Shown: positions 1 through 7,977, counted from the first letter of the stretch. The stretch: 13,670 nucleotides of DNA from a bacterium (GCA_021807065.1 JAKAPO010000032.1:1-13670); one strand, 5' to 3'. The notes: a model not told the origin generated them from the sequence alone. Made by a program: numbers and translations.

Positions 1-934
1 ACCGATCCAGCGCGTCGAGGCGTTCGTTGATGCGCTCCAGTTCGAGCGGATCGTACTCCGCAGCTTCGAGCGCACCCGCGAGTCGTGCGGCGAGATCGTT
101 GGCTTCGCTTTGTAGCGCGGTCGCCTCCTCGGCCATCTCGGCCAAATCGGCGCTCACGCTGCTCACGCCACCGAGCGCGGCGCCGGCCACGCCGAGCGCA
201 CCGACGGCACTCGCCTCGTCGCCTGCGAGCGCTTCACTCGCGCTGCGCAACGCGATAGCGACGCGCTCGATGTTGTCGAGATAGCGGCGCCGCGCGTTCA
301 GCCGGTCGTCCTCACCGATCTGGAGTCCAGCCGCCGCAATCTCCTCGCCCGCATACCGGGCATCTTCGAATCGCAGTGCCGCATCGCGTTCGTGCGCGCG
401 TAGCGCCTCTAGCGCCTCGCGCGACCGCGCGAGCCTGTCGTACGCAACACCCACTGCTTCACGCGCGGTAAGCACCGGCGTACCGCCGAAACGATCGAGC
501 AGCTCCAAATGATAGGAGGGTAACAGCAGACGCTGCGCTTCATGCTGGCCGACCAGCTCTGCGATCTGCGGCGCGATTTCGCGAATGTAGCCCGCGGTTG
601 CGGGACGGCCGCAGAGCCGCAGCGCCGATCGCCCCGATTGCGTCATCTCGCGCACGATGGTCGCCTCCTCTCCGGGGTCCAACTCTAGACCGTCGTCGCG
701 CAGCCGCTGCATCAACGCATCTTCGGGTTCGAATCCTACGACCACGACGGCTTTCTCGGCGCCGCGCCGCACGGCGGTGGCATCGGCGCGCGCTCCAAGC
801 GCAAAGGCAAGGGCGCCCAGGACCATCGTTTTCCCTGAGCCGGTCTCGCCGGTAAACATCGTCGCGCCTGGTGCAAACTCGATCGACATCGTATCGATGA
901 GCCCGTAATTCTCTACCTGTAACCGCGTCAACAT
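1..934 (-). CDS. recN: DNA repair protein RecN, N-terminal part (cut by window edge)
   Basis: RecN is an SMC-like ATPase that acts at double-strand breaks during recombinational repair. The 311 codons present begin MLTRLQVENYGLID, the usual RecN opening, followed by the Walker A motif GETGSGKT (residues 29-36). The family usually has GETGAGKS, so the A-to-S and S-to-T changes are conservative. After about residue 140 the sequence is rich in Arg, Glu and Ala in long helical runs, as expected for the first arm of the RecN coiled coil. The second half, with the signature motif and Walker B, lies beyond position 1. The ATG at 934 is supported by an AGAGG ribosome-binding site overlapping the nadK stop codon, with an 8-nt spacer. 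It is the last visible gene of the run, 11 nt after nadK. The nadK-recN neighbourhood is common in Gram-positive-type genomes, which supports the call. Confidence 0.95.
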   Translation of the reverse strand, partial: MLTRLQVENYGLIDTMSIEFAPGATMFTGETGSGKTMVLGALAFALGARADATAVRRGAEKAVVVVGFEPEDALMQRLRDDGLELDPGEEATIVREMTQSGRSALRLCGRPATAGYIREIAPQIAELVGQHEAQRLLLPSYHLELLDRFGGTPVLTAREAVGVAYDRLARSREALEALRAHERDAALRFEDARYAGEEIAAAGLQIGEDDRLNARRRYLDNIERVAIALRSASEALAGDEASAVGALGVAGAALGGVSSVSADLAEMAEEATALQSEANDLAARLAGALEAAEYDPLELERINERLDALDR

Positions 935-942
935 CGGCCTAA

Positions 943-947
943 CCTCT
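943..947 (-). promoter_or_regulatory. Ribosome-binding site of recN
   Basis: Minus-strand AGAGG ends 8 nt before the ATG at 934 and shares bases with the TAG stop of nadK (946-948). It supports the chosen recN start and suggests that ribosomes finishing nadK can re-initiate here. Confidence 0.6.
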
Positions 948-1761
948 ACCGCGGCCGTTCTTTTATCGAGACACCCCACTGCAACTTCTTACCGAGACGT
1001 TCGAAGAAGCGCAACGGCTCGACACGCGCGAATCGTACAGCCTTTGGGTGACGATGGATGACGACGCTCGCTCCCGCGTCGATCTCCGCTACGACTCTAC
1101 CATCGCACTCAAGTTGGGCGTGCGCCGGTTCGACGTCGCAGCCAACTTCGATGCGCGAGCTTGCCGGGGCGATGATCGGGCGTGAAAAGAGCGTATGCGG
1201 AAGCAGCGGCACGATCCCGATGGCGTCGACCTTCGGGGAGATGATCGAGCCACCCGCGGAGAGGAAATACGCGGTCGAACCGGTGGGCGTTGCAATGCAT
1301 ATCCCGTCGGCAGGAACCTGCGCGGCCGCCTCCTCGTTCAAACGCAACGTGAACGGCACGATGCGCGGCACGCCTCCCTTACGGACGATCACGTCGTTGA
1401 GCGCGAAGTGTTGGTGCCCCGCGAACTCGACTTGAAGTGCGAGACGTTCTTCGATGAGCAGTCCGCCCTCGAAGAGCTCCGGCAGCCGGTCGATGCGCGG
1501 ATCGCCTTCGTCGAGCTCGGTGAGAAAGCCGAGCCGGCCGGTGTTGATCCCGATGATCGGCGCATCGCACTCTACCGCGGCTCTCGCCGCGTGCAGCAAC
1601 GTGCCGTCGCCTCCGACGGTGACGATGAGATCGGCGTTGCACGGTTCCTGAGGCAGCTGAGCGACGCTGCATCCGTGTTCGCGAAAAGCGCTTGCAACGC
1701 GCTCGCCCAGAGCACGCGCGCGGTCTCGCTCGTAATCGACGAGGATCGCGATGCTGCTCAC
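946..1761 (-). CDS. nadK: NAD kinase
   Basis: NadK phosphorylates NAD to NADP in the cytosol and so sets the NADPH supply for biosynthesis. The 271-residue product shows the family motifs in order: GGDGTLL (residues 50-56, with the catalytic Asp of GGDG), NTGRLGFLTE (73-82), LND (121-123), and DGICIATPTGSTAY (152-165), the region that holds substrate and phosphate donor. Length is normal for bacterial NadK. The start is a GTG at 1759-1761 that overlaps the tlyA TGA stop as GTGA, so translation is probably coupled to tlyA. The tlyA-nadK-recN order is a well-known conserved cluster. Nothing looks truncated or shifted. Confidence 0.96.
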   Translation of the reverse strand: MSSIAILVDYERDRARALGERVASAFREHGCSVAQLPQEPCNADLIVTVGGDGTLLHAARAAVECDAPIIGINTGRLGFLTELDEGDPRIDRLPELFEGGLLIEERLALQVEFAGHQHFALNDVIVRKGGVPRIVPFTLRLNEEAAAQVPADGICIATPTGSTAYFLSAGGSIISPKVDAIGIVPLLPHTLFSRPIIAPASSRIEVGCDVEPAHAQLECDGRVVAEIDAGASVVIHRHPKAVRFARVEPLRFFERLGKKLQWGVSIKERPR

Positions 1762-2537
1762 GACGCTCGTCCTTCGGCAATGACTTCGTCGATTCGTTCT
1801 TCGTCGACTGATTTGCCGGCCTTCCGCAGCCCGAGCAGGAATTCGCGATTACCGGATGGTCCGCGCAGCGGCGAGCTCGCCAGAGCGACGGCTGCGAGTC
1901 CCACCTCGCCCGCGGCCTCGACGACCTGGCGCAAGACGTCCCGATGGACGCTCGGATCTCTCACGACGCCGCCTTTCCCGACAAGCTCTCGTCCCGCTTC
2001 GAACTGCGGTTTCACGAGCGCGACGATCGCGGCATGTTCGCGCAGATATGCGACGGCCCGAGCCAGCATCGGACGCAGCGAGATGAACGATACATCGATC
2101 GTTATGATATCGAAACCTTCCGTAAACGCATCGGCGGGGAGAACGCGAAAGTTGGTACGCTCCATGACGGTGACGCGCCGGTCGTTTCGCAACCGCCAGT
2201 CGAGCTGCCCGTATCCGACGTCCAGCGCGGTGACGTGCTCGGCCCCTCGCTGCAACAGGCAGTCGGTGAAGCCACCGGTAGATGCGCCGACGTCGAGGGC
2301 GTCGGCGCCGCGAACGTCGATGCCGAACGCATCGAGCGCCGCTTCGAGTTTCTCGCCGCCGCGGCTGACGAATCGGCGCGGCCGTTCGATTTCGACGTTC
2401 GCACCCTGGCGAACGTTCTGCCCCGCTTTCGCCGCCGGCTCTCCGTCGACGCGCACGCGTCCCTCCATGATGAGCGCCCGCGCCTGCGCCCGCGTCACCC
2501 TCGCCCGTTCGGCGACGACGGAATCAAGCCTCACCAC
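1758..2537 (-). CDS. tlyA: TlyA-family rRNA (cytidine-2'-O)-methyltransferase
   Basis: TlyA-type enzymes transfer a methyl group from S-adenosylmethionine to ribose 2'-OH positions of 16S and/or 23S rRNA. In mycobacteria their loss gives capreomycin resistance. The 259-residue product has an N-terminal S4 RNA-binding domain (about 1-60), the linker RRFVSRGGEKL (54-64), and a FtsJ-like fold with SAM motif I DVGASTGGFTD (82-92). A K-D-K-E catalytic tetrad is visible as K63, D148, K176 and E232, with the same spacing I recall for M. tuberculosis TlyA (69/154/182/238). The start is GTG at 2537; a second GTG codon follows at once (2534), so the exact start is uncertain by one codon. A G-rich GGGATGG stretch lies just upstream. 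Haemolysin labels for this family are historical. Its end overlaps nadK by 4 nt. Confidence 0.94.
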   Translation of the reverse strand: MVRLDSVVAERARVTRAQARALIMEGRVRVDGEPAAKAGQNVRQGANVEIERPRRFVSRGGEKLEAALDAFGIDVRGADALDVGASTGGFTDCLLQRGAEHVTALDVGYGQLDWRLRNDRRVTVMERTNFRVLPADAFTEGFDIITIDVSFISLRPMLARAVAYLREHAAIVALVKPQFEAGRELVGKGGVVRDPSVHRDVLRQVVEAAGEVGLAAVALASSPLRGPSGNREFLLGLRKAGKSVDEERIDEVIAEGRAS

Positions 2538-2604
2538 TTTTCCATCCCGACCTCAGCGCCGAGCGACGTCGAGGAAAGCGCCAAGTGAATCTTGCTCGTG
2601 ATGA
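2538..2604 (-). other. 67-nt gap between xseB and tlyA
   Basis: This is the longest non-coding gap in the window. In related clusters ispA and dxs sit at this point; here nothing of them remains. On the minus strand I see only a weak pairing of CCTC with GAGG around 2551-2574, with no run of T after it, and no convincing -35/-10 pair. It may carry only the leader of tlyA. Confidence 0.4.
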
Positions 2605-2856
2605 TCAGAACGGAATCTCGTTCTCGTGATCTGCACTCGAAGCCGTGGTTTGCTGAGCCTCGACCACGCGGTCGACCTCCTTGATCGTGGCCTCCGCGTT
2701 CTTCAACAGCGCGTCGCATTCGCGGATCAGAGTCTTCCCTTCTTTGAAGAGCTGCGTCGCCCGGGCGAGATCGGTATCTCCGCCCTCCAGATCCTTGACG
2801 ATCTGCTCGATGCGCGCGAGCTTCTGCTCGAACGTCTGCGAAGGTTGCTCAGCCAT
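2605..2856 (-). CDS. xseB: Exodeoxyribonuclease VII small subunit
   Basis: XseB is the small helical subunit that binds several copies to the coiled coil of XseA to form exonuclease VII, which degrades single-stranded DNA from either end into oligonucleotides. The 83-residue product contains the family pattern FEQKLARIEQIVKDLEGGD (residues 9-27), followed by SxxxFKEG-like LFKEGKTLI (36-44), and a low-complexity Thr/Ser/Ala tail. The ATG at 2856 follows the xseA TAA stop directly with no spacer (TAAATG), so it is probably translated by re-initiation. Length and position next to xseA make the call secure. Confidence 0.95.
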   Translation of the reverse strand: MAEQPSQTFEQKLARIEQIVKDLEGGDTDLARATQLFKEGKTLIRECDALLKNAEATIKEVDRVVEAQQTTASSADHENEIPF

Positions 2857-4149
2857 TTATGCGGTCTCGATCGATACCGTTTCGATGCATGCGCTCGCGT
2901 CTCCGCGTTCGAATCGTGCTTTGACGCGATCGCCGGGACGAAGCGTCGCTGCGTCGCGCACCGCCGACCCGTCCTTCGTGACGATGGCGTAACCGCGCGC
3001 GAGCGGCGCAAGCGGACTGAGCGCATCCAGCTTCACCAACGCATGTTCGAGCCGGCGTGTCGCGTCGCTGAGGAACCGCACGGCGCTCGTATCGATGCGA
3101 GCACGAAGGGTGATGAATCGCTCGCGGCGCTCCGCCACGAACGTTCGTTGCGGATCGCGGCGCCACAGCCGTCGCTCCCACTCGGCCAAAGCCGTCCGCT
3201 TCTTCGCAAGCAACGCCAGACCGCCGTGGTGCAGACGCATGCCGGCGATTTCGTGCAGGCGTTGTGCCGCCTGTGCGAAGATACTGCGCGCCGCGCGCGC
3301 CAGACCTGCATCCGCATCGCGCAGCCGCCGTATGGCGAAAGTCCAACCACGTACGATGTGTTCGGCGGCGAGCGACGGCGTGCCAAAGCTCATGTCGGCT
3401 ACGTCGTCGGCGAGATGACGGTCGCCCAAGTGGCCGATTGCGGTAAGCACCGGATGGCGCGCGCGCGCGATCGCGCGAACGACCGGCTCGAGATTGAACG
3501 GGAAGAGATCCTCGTACGATCCGCCGCCGCGCGTAAGAACGATCGCGTCGACGCTCAGACGCGAGGCGCGGTCCAGTGCGTCGGCGATCTCGATCTCCGC
3601 TCCCTGTCCTTGCACCTGGGTCTCGATGAACTCGACCTCAACGAACGCCGTCCGGCACTTGACCGTCTCGATGAAATCCTCCATCGCCTTGCCGCGGGCC
3701 GATATAAGCGCGACGCGGCGTGGCAGCTCGGGGACGGTGCGCTTGCGCTGCGCATCGAAAAGCCCCTCCTTGCGGAATTTCTCCTTGAGACGCTCGTACA
3801 TCAGAAAGAGGGCGCCTAAGCCCGTCGGCTCGATCCGTTCTACTACGAGTTGGTAGCAACTGCGGTCTTGCCGGATACCGATGCTCCCCGTCGCGATCAC
3901 CGCTATACCGTTGCGCAGTTCGGGGAAATCGCGGCGGCGGTCCGACCACGCAACGCACTCGAGAATCGCCTGCTCCTCTTTGAGTTTGAAGCCGAGGTGG
4001 CTGCCCCCGAATGCGTGAAGGTCGGAGATTTCTCCCGCGACCGCGATGTTGGCGAAAAACTTCTGGCGCGCAAACCATCCGGACAAACCCGTCGTAAATT
4101 CCTTGACGGAGTAGACGCGGCGTTCGGGTGCTGGCTGCGTTGCGCTCAC
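2857..4149 (-). CDS. xseA: Exodeoxyribonuclease VII large subunit
   Basis: XseA is the catalytic subunit of exonuclease VII and acts on single-stranded DNA in repair. The 430-residue product has an N-terminal OB-fold (about 12-105, beginning VYSVKEF), the catalytic domain (about 125-270), a long basic helical region (about 270-375) that binds XseB, and the conserved C-terminal segment LSPLAPLARGYAIV. Residues matching the known essential ones are D158, R207 (in TRGGGSYED), H240 and D243. The usual GHExD reads GHLGD here, so the non-essential Glu is Leu. The reading frame stays open far upstream, but the GTG at 4149 is chosen because it overlaps the preceding TGA as GTGA and gives the normal family length. 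The upstream extension is out-of-frame reading of the PBP gene. Confidence 0.95.
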   Translation of the reverse strand: MSATQPAPERRVYSVKEFTTGLSGWFARQKFFANIAVAGEISDLHAFGGSHLGFKLKEEQAILECVAWSDRRRDFPELRNGIAVIATGSIGIRQDRSCYQLVVERIEPTGLGALFLMYERLKEKFRKEGLFDAQRKRTVPELPRRVALISARGKAMEDFIETVKCRTAFVEVEFIETQVQGQGAEIEIADALDRASRLSVDAIVLTRGGGSYEDLFPFNLEPVVRAIARARHPVLTAIGHLGDRHLADDVADMSFGTPSLAAEHIVRGWTFAIRRLRDADAGLARAARSIFAQAAQRLHEIAGMRLHHGGLALLAKKRTALAEWERRLWRRDPQRTFVAERRERFITLRARIDTSAVRFLSDATRRLEHALVKLDALSPLAPLARGYAIVTKDGSAVRDAATLRPGDRVKARFERGDASACIETVSIETA

Positions 4150-6251
4150 GGCAGAGCGGTAGCGGACGGGGAGACGATCGGTGTCGCTCGGACGGGCGGC
4201 GGCGTCGCGCCGATAACCGGAGTCGGGGTCGGCGGCGGCAGGACGCGCGAACAATCGGACGTCGGCTGCGTGCCGATCAGGTAGACGTCGGACGTTCCGG
4301 TGGTGCACGACGCGACGCGCACGACTTGGTCTTCGGGGAATGGGAACGGGTGGGGCGGCGTGTTCGCGAGGGCGCGCTTCATGAAACGAGCCCAAATCCG
4401 CGCAGGAATGTTCCCACCGTACGATTCCACCATCTTCGAGTAATCGTCGTTTCCGATCCAGACCGCCGCGACGAGATCTGGCGTGTAGCCGACGAACCAC
4501 GCATCGCGGAAAGACGACGCAGTGCCCGTCTTTCCCGCAGCGGGTCTGCCGATGATCGCATTGGGATAACCCGTTCCATGCTTGATGACGTCTTCGAGCA
4601 TCGACGTCACGATGTAGGCGGTGCCGGCGCTGACCGCTTCGCTCGACTGCGGAAAGCGATCGTCGAGCACGATGTTGCCCAGCGAATCACGAACGATGCG
4701 AAACGGCGTCGGCACGTTGTGGATACCTTGATCTGCAAGCGTGCTGTAGCCGCTCGCTTGATCGAGGACCGTCACGCCCGACGTCCCCAGCGCAAGCGAG
4801 AGATCTGCTTCGAGGGGAGACGTAACGCCCATGCGTCGCGCGTACTCGATGACGCGGTCGATACCGATCCTGTTGGCGAGCTTTACCGCGACGACGTTGC
4901 GCGACAGCGCGAGCGCCGTGCGCAGCGTGATCCTGCCCATGTAGACGAGGTCGTCGTCGTGCGGCGACCACATGGTACCATCGCCCATCGGATAGGAAAC
5001 CGGAGTATCGTCCATCGTCGACGAAGCGGTGATGCCCTCGTCGATCGCAGCCGTATACAGATAGGCTTTGAACGAAGAGCCGGGTTGACGCCGCGCCTGC
5101 CATGCGCGGTTGAATTGGTTGTCGATCGAAAAATGCGTGCCGCCGACCATTGCGAGAATCTCTCCGGTAGACGGGCGAATCGCAACAAGCGCGCCTTCGT
5201 GCGCGTTGATTCCTTCGGCTTCCGCAGCGCGAATGCCCCAGTCGACCGCGTCCTGCGCGATTCGCTGCATCCGCGTATCGAGCGTCGTTTGCACCTGCAA
5301 GCCGCTCTCCTCGACCGCACGTCGGCCGAAGGTCTGCTCGAGCTGCGCGATCGCATACGTCGTAAAGTACGGGTAGCGATAGCTGAGCAAGCCTGCCGGT
5401 TGCTGCTTGATGAGTCCAAGGGGTGCCGCATACGCCGCCATAGCCTGTGCTTGCGTAATGTAACCGCTGTCGACCATGCGCTGCAGCACGTGGCGCTGGC
5501 GCTCGCGCGCGAGAGTGAGGTTGGTGAACGGCGAGTAATCGGAAGGAGCCGCCGGCAGTCCAGCCAGCATCGCCGCTTCACCCAGCGTCAGTTGACCGAC
5601 ACTCTTCCCGAAGTACGTATGTGCGGCGGCATCGACGCCGTAGGCGCCTGCACCGAGGTAGATGATGTTGAGGTACCGCTCCAGGATCTCGTTCTTGGTG
5701 TAATACCGCTCGATCTCGATCGCCAGCAACGCCTCTTGAATCTTGCGCGAGAGAGAGACTTGGTCGGAAAGAAAGAGGGCACGCGCCAACTGCTGCGTGA
5801 TCGTCGAGGCGCCCTGTTCGATTCGCTCGTGCGTGATGTCCGCAAACGCAGCCCGCAGGATCCCGAAGTAATCGATGCCGTGGTGATGGTAGAACGTGTG
5901 ATCTTCGTTTGCGACGAAAGCCTCACGCACGATCTGTGGGATGCGCGAGATCGGCACCCAAACGCGATTCTCCTTATAGACCGATGCCAGCAACGTCCCG
6001 TCTCGCGCAAAGAAGCGGGTGGCGCGATCGGGTTGATAATCCGCCATGCGGCTGATGTCGGGAAGGTTGCGCGAGTACGCAGAAATGATCCCGGCGACCG
6101 TGCCGACCGCGAACAGCGCGCAGAGAAACGACGTGACGAGAATGCCGCGAACGATTCGCCGTCTTCCCAGCTGACGCAGGTAGCGCGCGATGGCTTCGGC
6201 CGCTCGATCGAGCGCCCGCAAAAACCGTTCAGCCGTTCTGCGCGATCGCAT
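4146..6251 (-). CDS. Class A penicillin-binding protein (PBP1A type: glycosyltransferase plus transpeptidase)
   Basis: This bifunctional inner-membrane enzyme polymerises lipid II into glycan strands and cross-links peptide stems. The 701 residues show a basic cytoplasmic N-terminus, one membrane anchor (about 33-58), a GT51 glycosyltransferase domain with NEDHTFYHHHGID (115-127, catalytic Glu 116), GASTITQQLARALF (147-160) and the RYLNIIYLG segment (192-200). A transpeptidase domain follows, with SSFK (392-395, catalytic Ser 392), SRN (450-452) and KTGT (574-577). The last 30 residues are rich in Pro and Thr, and two Cys (649, 667) sit just before them outside the membrane. The ATG at 6251 overlaps nusB by 23 nt and is preceded by GGAG with a 6-nt spacer. 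It sits where folD is found in many related clusters. The exact paralogue name (ponA/mrcA) cannot be settled from sequence alone. Confidence 0.95.
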   Translation of the reverse strand: MRSRRTAERFLRALDRAAEAIARYLRQLGRRRIVRGILVTSFLCALFAVGTVAGIISAYSRNLPDISRMADYQPDRATRFFARDGTLLASVYKENRVWVPISRIPQIVREAFVANEDHTFYHHHGIDYFGILRAAFADITHERIEQGASTITQQLARALFLSDQVSLSRKIQEALLAIEIERYYTKNEILERYLNIIYLGAGAYGVDAAAHTYFGKSVGQLTLGEAAMLAGLPAAPSDYSPFTNLTLARERQRHVLQRMVDSGYITQAQAMAAYAAPLGLIKQQPAGLLSYRYPYFTTYAIAQLEQTFGRRAVEESGLQVQTTLDTRMQRIAQDAVDWGIRAAEAEGINAHEGALVAIRPSTGEILAMVGGTHFSIDNQFNRAWQARRQPGSSFKAYLYTAAIDEGITASSTMDDTPVSYPMGDGTMWSPHDDDLVYMGRITLRTALALSRNVVAVKLANRIGIDRVIEYARRMGVTSPLEADLSLALGTSGVTVLDQASGYSTLADQGIHNVPTPFRIVRDSLGNIVLDDRFPQSSEAVSAGTAYIVTSMLEDVIKHGTGYPNAIIGRPAAGKTGTASSFRDAWFVGYTPDLVAAVWIGNDDYSKMVESYGGNIPARIWARFMKRALANTPPHPFPFPEDQVVRVASCTTGTSDVYLIGTQPTSDCSRVLPPPTPTPVIGATPPPVRATPIVSPSATALP

Positions 6252-6633
6252 TGAGTACTCCGTTGATGAACCGGCCCGAGTCGTCGGTAGAGAACTTCTT
6301 CGCCAGCTCGATCGCCTCGTTGATTACTACCGCTCGGGGCACATCGGGCGAACAGCATAACTCGTAGGTGGCCATGCGTAGGATGAGCCGATCGATCTCG
6401 GGGAGACGCTCGACCGCCCAGCCCTCGAGTACGGGTCCGATGATCTCGTCCGCCCGTGGAGCAAACTCGAGGGTGCCAAGCACTAGATCTCGCGCGAACT
6501 TGCGGTGCTCGCCCGGCGCGCTCTCGGGGACGATTTCATCGATTGCTTCATCGGGTTCGCGCCCGCCGATGTCGATCGCATAGAGTGTCTGCAGCGCCTC
6601 TTCGCGCGCGATCCGCCGTGTCTTAACGGGCAT
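6229..6633 (-). CDS. nusB: Transcription antitermination protein NusB
   Basis: NusB pairs with NusE (ribosomal protein S10) on boxA RNA and prevents premature termination during rRNA transcription. The 134-residue product has the all-helical NusB layout: RRIAREEALQTLYAID near the start (6-21), ERLPEIDRLILRMATYEL (75-92), PRAVVINEAIELAKKF (99-114) and FINGVLNAI (122-130). The ATG at 6633 overlaps the end of accC by 11 nt and gives the usual family length. The frame is open further upstream only because it reads through accC. No strong ribosome-binding site is visible, so initiation is probably coupled to accC. The accC-nusB order is typical of Firmicutes-like clusters, although the small Asp23-family gene often found between them is absent. 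Confidence 0.94.
   Translation of the reverse strand: MPVKTRRIAREEALQTLYAIDIGGREPDEAIDEIVPESAPGEHRKFARDLVLGTLEFAPRADEIIGPVLEGWAVERLPEIDRLILRMATYELCCSPDVPRAVVINEAIELAKKFSTDDSGRFINGVLNAIAQNG
6258..6261 (-). promoter_or_regulatory. Ribosome-binding site of the class A PBP, inside nusB
   Basis: Minus-strand GGAG, 6 nt before the ATG at 6251, lies within the last codons of nusB. It decides the PBP start and implies the 23-nt overlap between the two genes is real. Confidence 0.65.
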
Positions 6634-7969
6634 AGGACAGCGAACCGGGCAAGAAGCCGACGCCGTAGCGGCCCTCGCGAAACTCCGGCGTGCGCAGCAC
6701 TTCGGCGCAGAAGTCCGCGGTCGTGTGCACCCCTTCGATGACGGTCTCGTGCAGCGCGCGCCCCATGCGCGCAATTGCTTCTTCCCGCGTCTCTCCGAAA
6801 GCCACGAGTTTCGCCAGCAGTGAATCGTAGTAGGGCGGAACCACCGCACCGCCGTGCACGTGCGTGTCGACTCGAATCCCAGGTCCGCCCGCGAAGACGA
6901 CTCGCGACAGCGTACCGGCTTCAGGCGCGAAGTTGTTGCTCGGATCCTCAGCGTTGATACGGCATTCGATCGCATGCCCGCGCGCGGTAAGGTCGTCCTG
7001 CGTAAAGCCGAGCCGTTCGCCCGCTGCGACGCGAATCTGTTCGCGTACCAAGTCGATGCGGTAGATCATCTCGGTCACTGGATGCTCGACCTGAATGCGC
7101 GTGTTCATTTCCATGAAGTATACGTTCTCGGCGCAGACCAGAAACTCAAGCGTCCCTGCGTTCGTGTAGCCGACGTGGCGACAGGCGCGGACCGCCATTG
7201 CATGCAGCTGCTCTCGCTGCTTGGCGCCGAGGTTCGGTGCGGGAGCCTCCTCGATCAGTTTCTGGTGCGAGGGCTTCTGAATGGAGCAATCGCGTTCGCC
7301 GAGATGTACGATCGTCCCGAACTCGTCGGCTAGCACCTGCACTTCTACGTGCCGCGGCGCGACGATCAGTTTCTCCAAATACAGGCGCCCATCTTTGAAA
7401 CTCGCTTCCGCTTCCGCCGATGAGCTGGCAAATGCACGCTCGAGATCCTCGGGCCTCTCGACGGCTCGTATGCCCTTGCCGCCGCCGCCCGCGGTCGCCT
7501 TCAGCAGAACGGGGTAGCCAATCTTCTTTGCCGCGTCGCGCGCTTGATGCAGCGATTCGAGAACTCCGGAACCCGGCGTCGTCGCAACGCCGGCGTCTTT
7601 CATCACTTGCTTCGCCGTGGCTTTATCGCCCATCGCCGCGATCACCGCCGGTTTCGGCCCGATGAACACCAGGCCGTGGTCGGCGCAAATTTCGGCAAAA
7701 CGCGCGTTCTCGGCCAGGAATCCGTAACCGGGATGAATCGCTTCGCAACCCGTGGCCAGCGCCGTCGAGACGATGTTTGCGATGTCGAGGTACGATCGCC
7801 CGGCCGGTCCGGGCCCAACGCAGTACGCTTCGTTGGCCTGCCGCACGTGCAGCGAATCTCTGTCAGCCTGCGAGTAGATCGCTACGGTTTGTACGCCTAG
7901 TTCCTGACAGGCGCGATTGATGCGCAGAGCGATCTCGCCGCGATTGGCAATCAATATTTTAGAAAACAC
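6623..7969 (-). CDS. accC: Biotin carboxylase (acetyl-CoA carboxylase subunit A type)
   Basis: AccC carboxylates the biotin of the carrier protein using ATP and bicarbonate, the first half-reaction of acetyl-CoA carboxylase and the entry to fatty acid synthesis. The 448-residue product is full length: N-terminal domain with KILIANRGEIALRI (4-17), ATP-grasp with LLKATAGGGGKG (155-166), MEMNTRIQVEHP (286-297) and a normal C-terminal domain. Residues equivalent to E. coli K116, H209, Q233, H236, K238, E288, N290, R292 and E296 are all present. The loop between the Q233 and H236 equivalents, usually QRRHQK, reads QKPSHQK (231-237), one residue longer. The start is GTG at 7969, preceded by AAGGA overlapping the upstream stop. 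A methylcrotonyl- or propionyl-type carboxylase subunit is less likely given the nusB neighbour. Confidence 0.94.
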   Translation of the reverse strand: MFSKILIANRGEIALRINRACQELGVQTVAIYSQADRDSLHVRQANEAYCVGPGPAGRSYLDIANIVSTALATGCEAIHPGYGFLAENARFAEICADHGLVFIGPKPAVIAAMGDKATAKQVMKDAGVATTPGSGVLESLHQARDAAKKIGYPVLLKATAGGGGKGIRAVERPEDLERAFASSSAEAEASFKDGRLYLEKLIVAPRHVEVQVLADEFGTIVHLGERDCSIQKPSHQKLIEEAPAPNLGAKQREQLHAMAVRACRHVGYTNAGTLEFLVCAENVYFMEMNTRIQVEHPVTEMIYRIDLVREQIRVAAGERLGFTQDDLTARGHAIECRINAEDPSNNFAPEAGTLSRVVFAGGPGIRVDTHVHGGAVVPPYYDSLLAKLVAFGETREEAIARMGRALHETVIEGVHTTADFCAEVLRTPEFREGRYGVGFLPGSLSYAR

Positions 7970-7977
7970 GCCATCGA

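Noticed and set aside
2551..2574. Possible terminator stem after xseB
   Set aside because: Only about four base pairs form and no T-run follows on the minus strand.
1195..2601. Plus-strand open frame across nadK and tlyA
   Set aside because: It runs opposite two well-supported genes, and its product shows low-complexity Ser/Arg/Thr composition without any family motif.
4150..4500. N-terminal extension of xseA
   Set aside because: The open frame continues upstream inside the PBP gene, but the added residues are Arg-rich and match nothing; the GTGA overlap at 4149 gives the normal length.
4128..6254. Very long plus-strand open frame opposite the PBP gene
   Set aside because: Its codons are the complement of a clear PBP; the product is full of Arg, Asp and Ala with no domain or motif. 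Long antisense frames are expected at this GC content.
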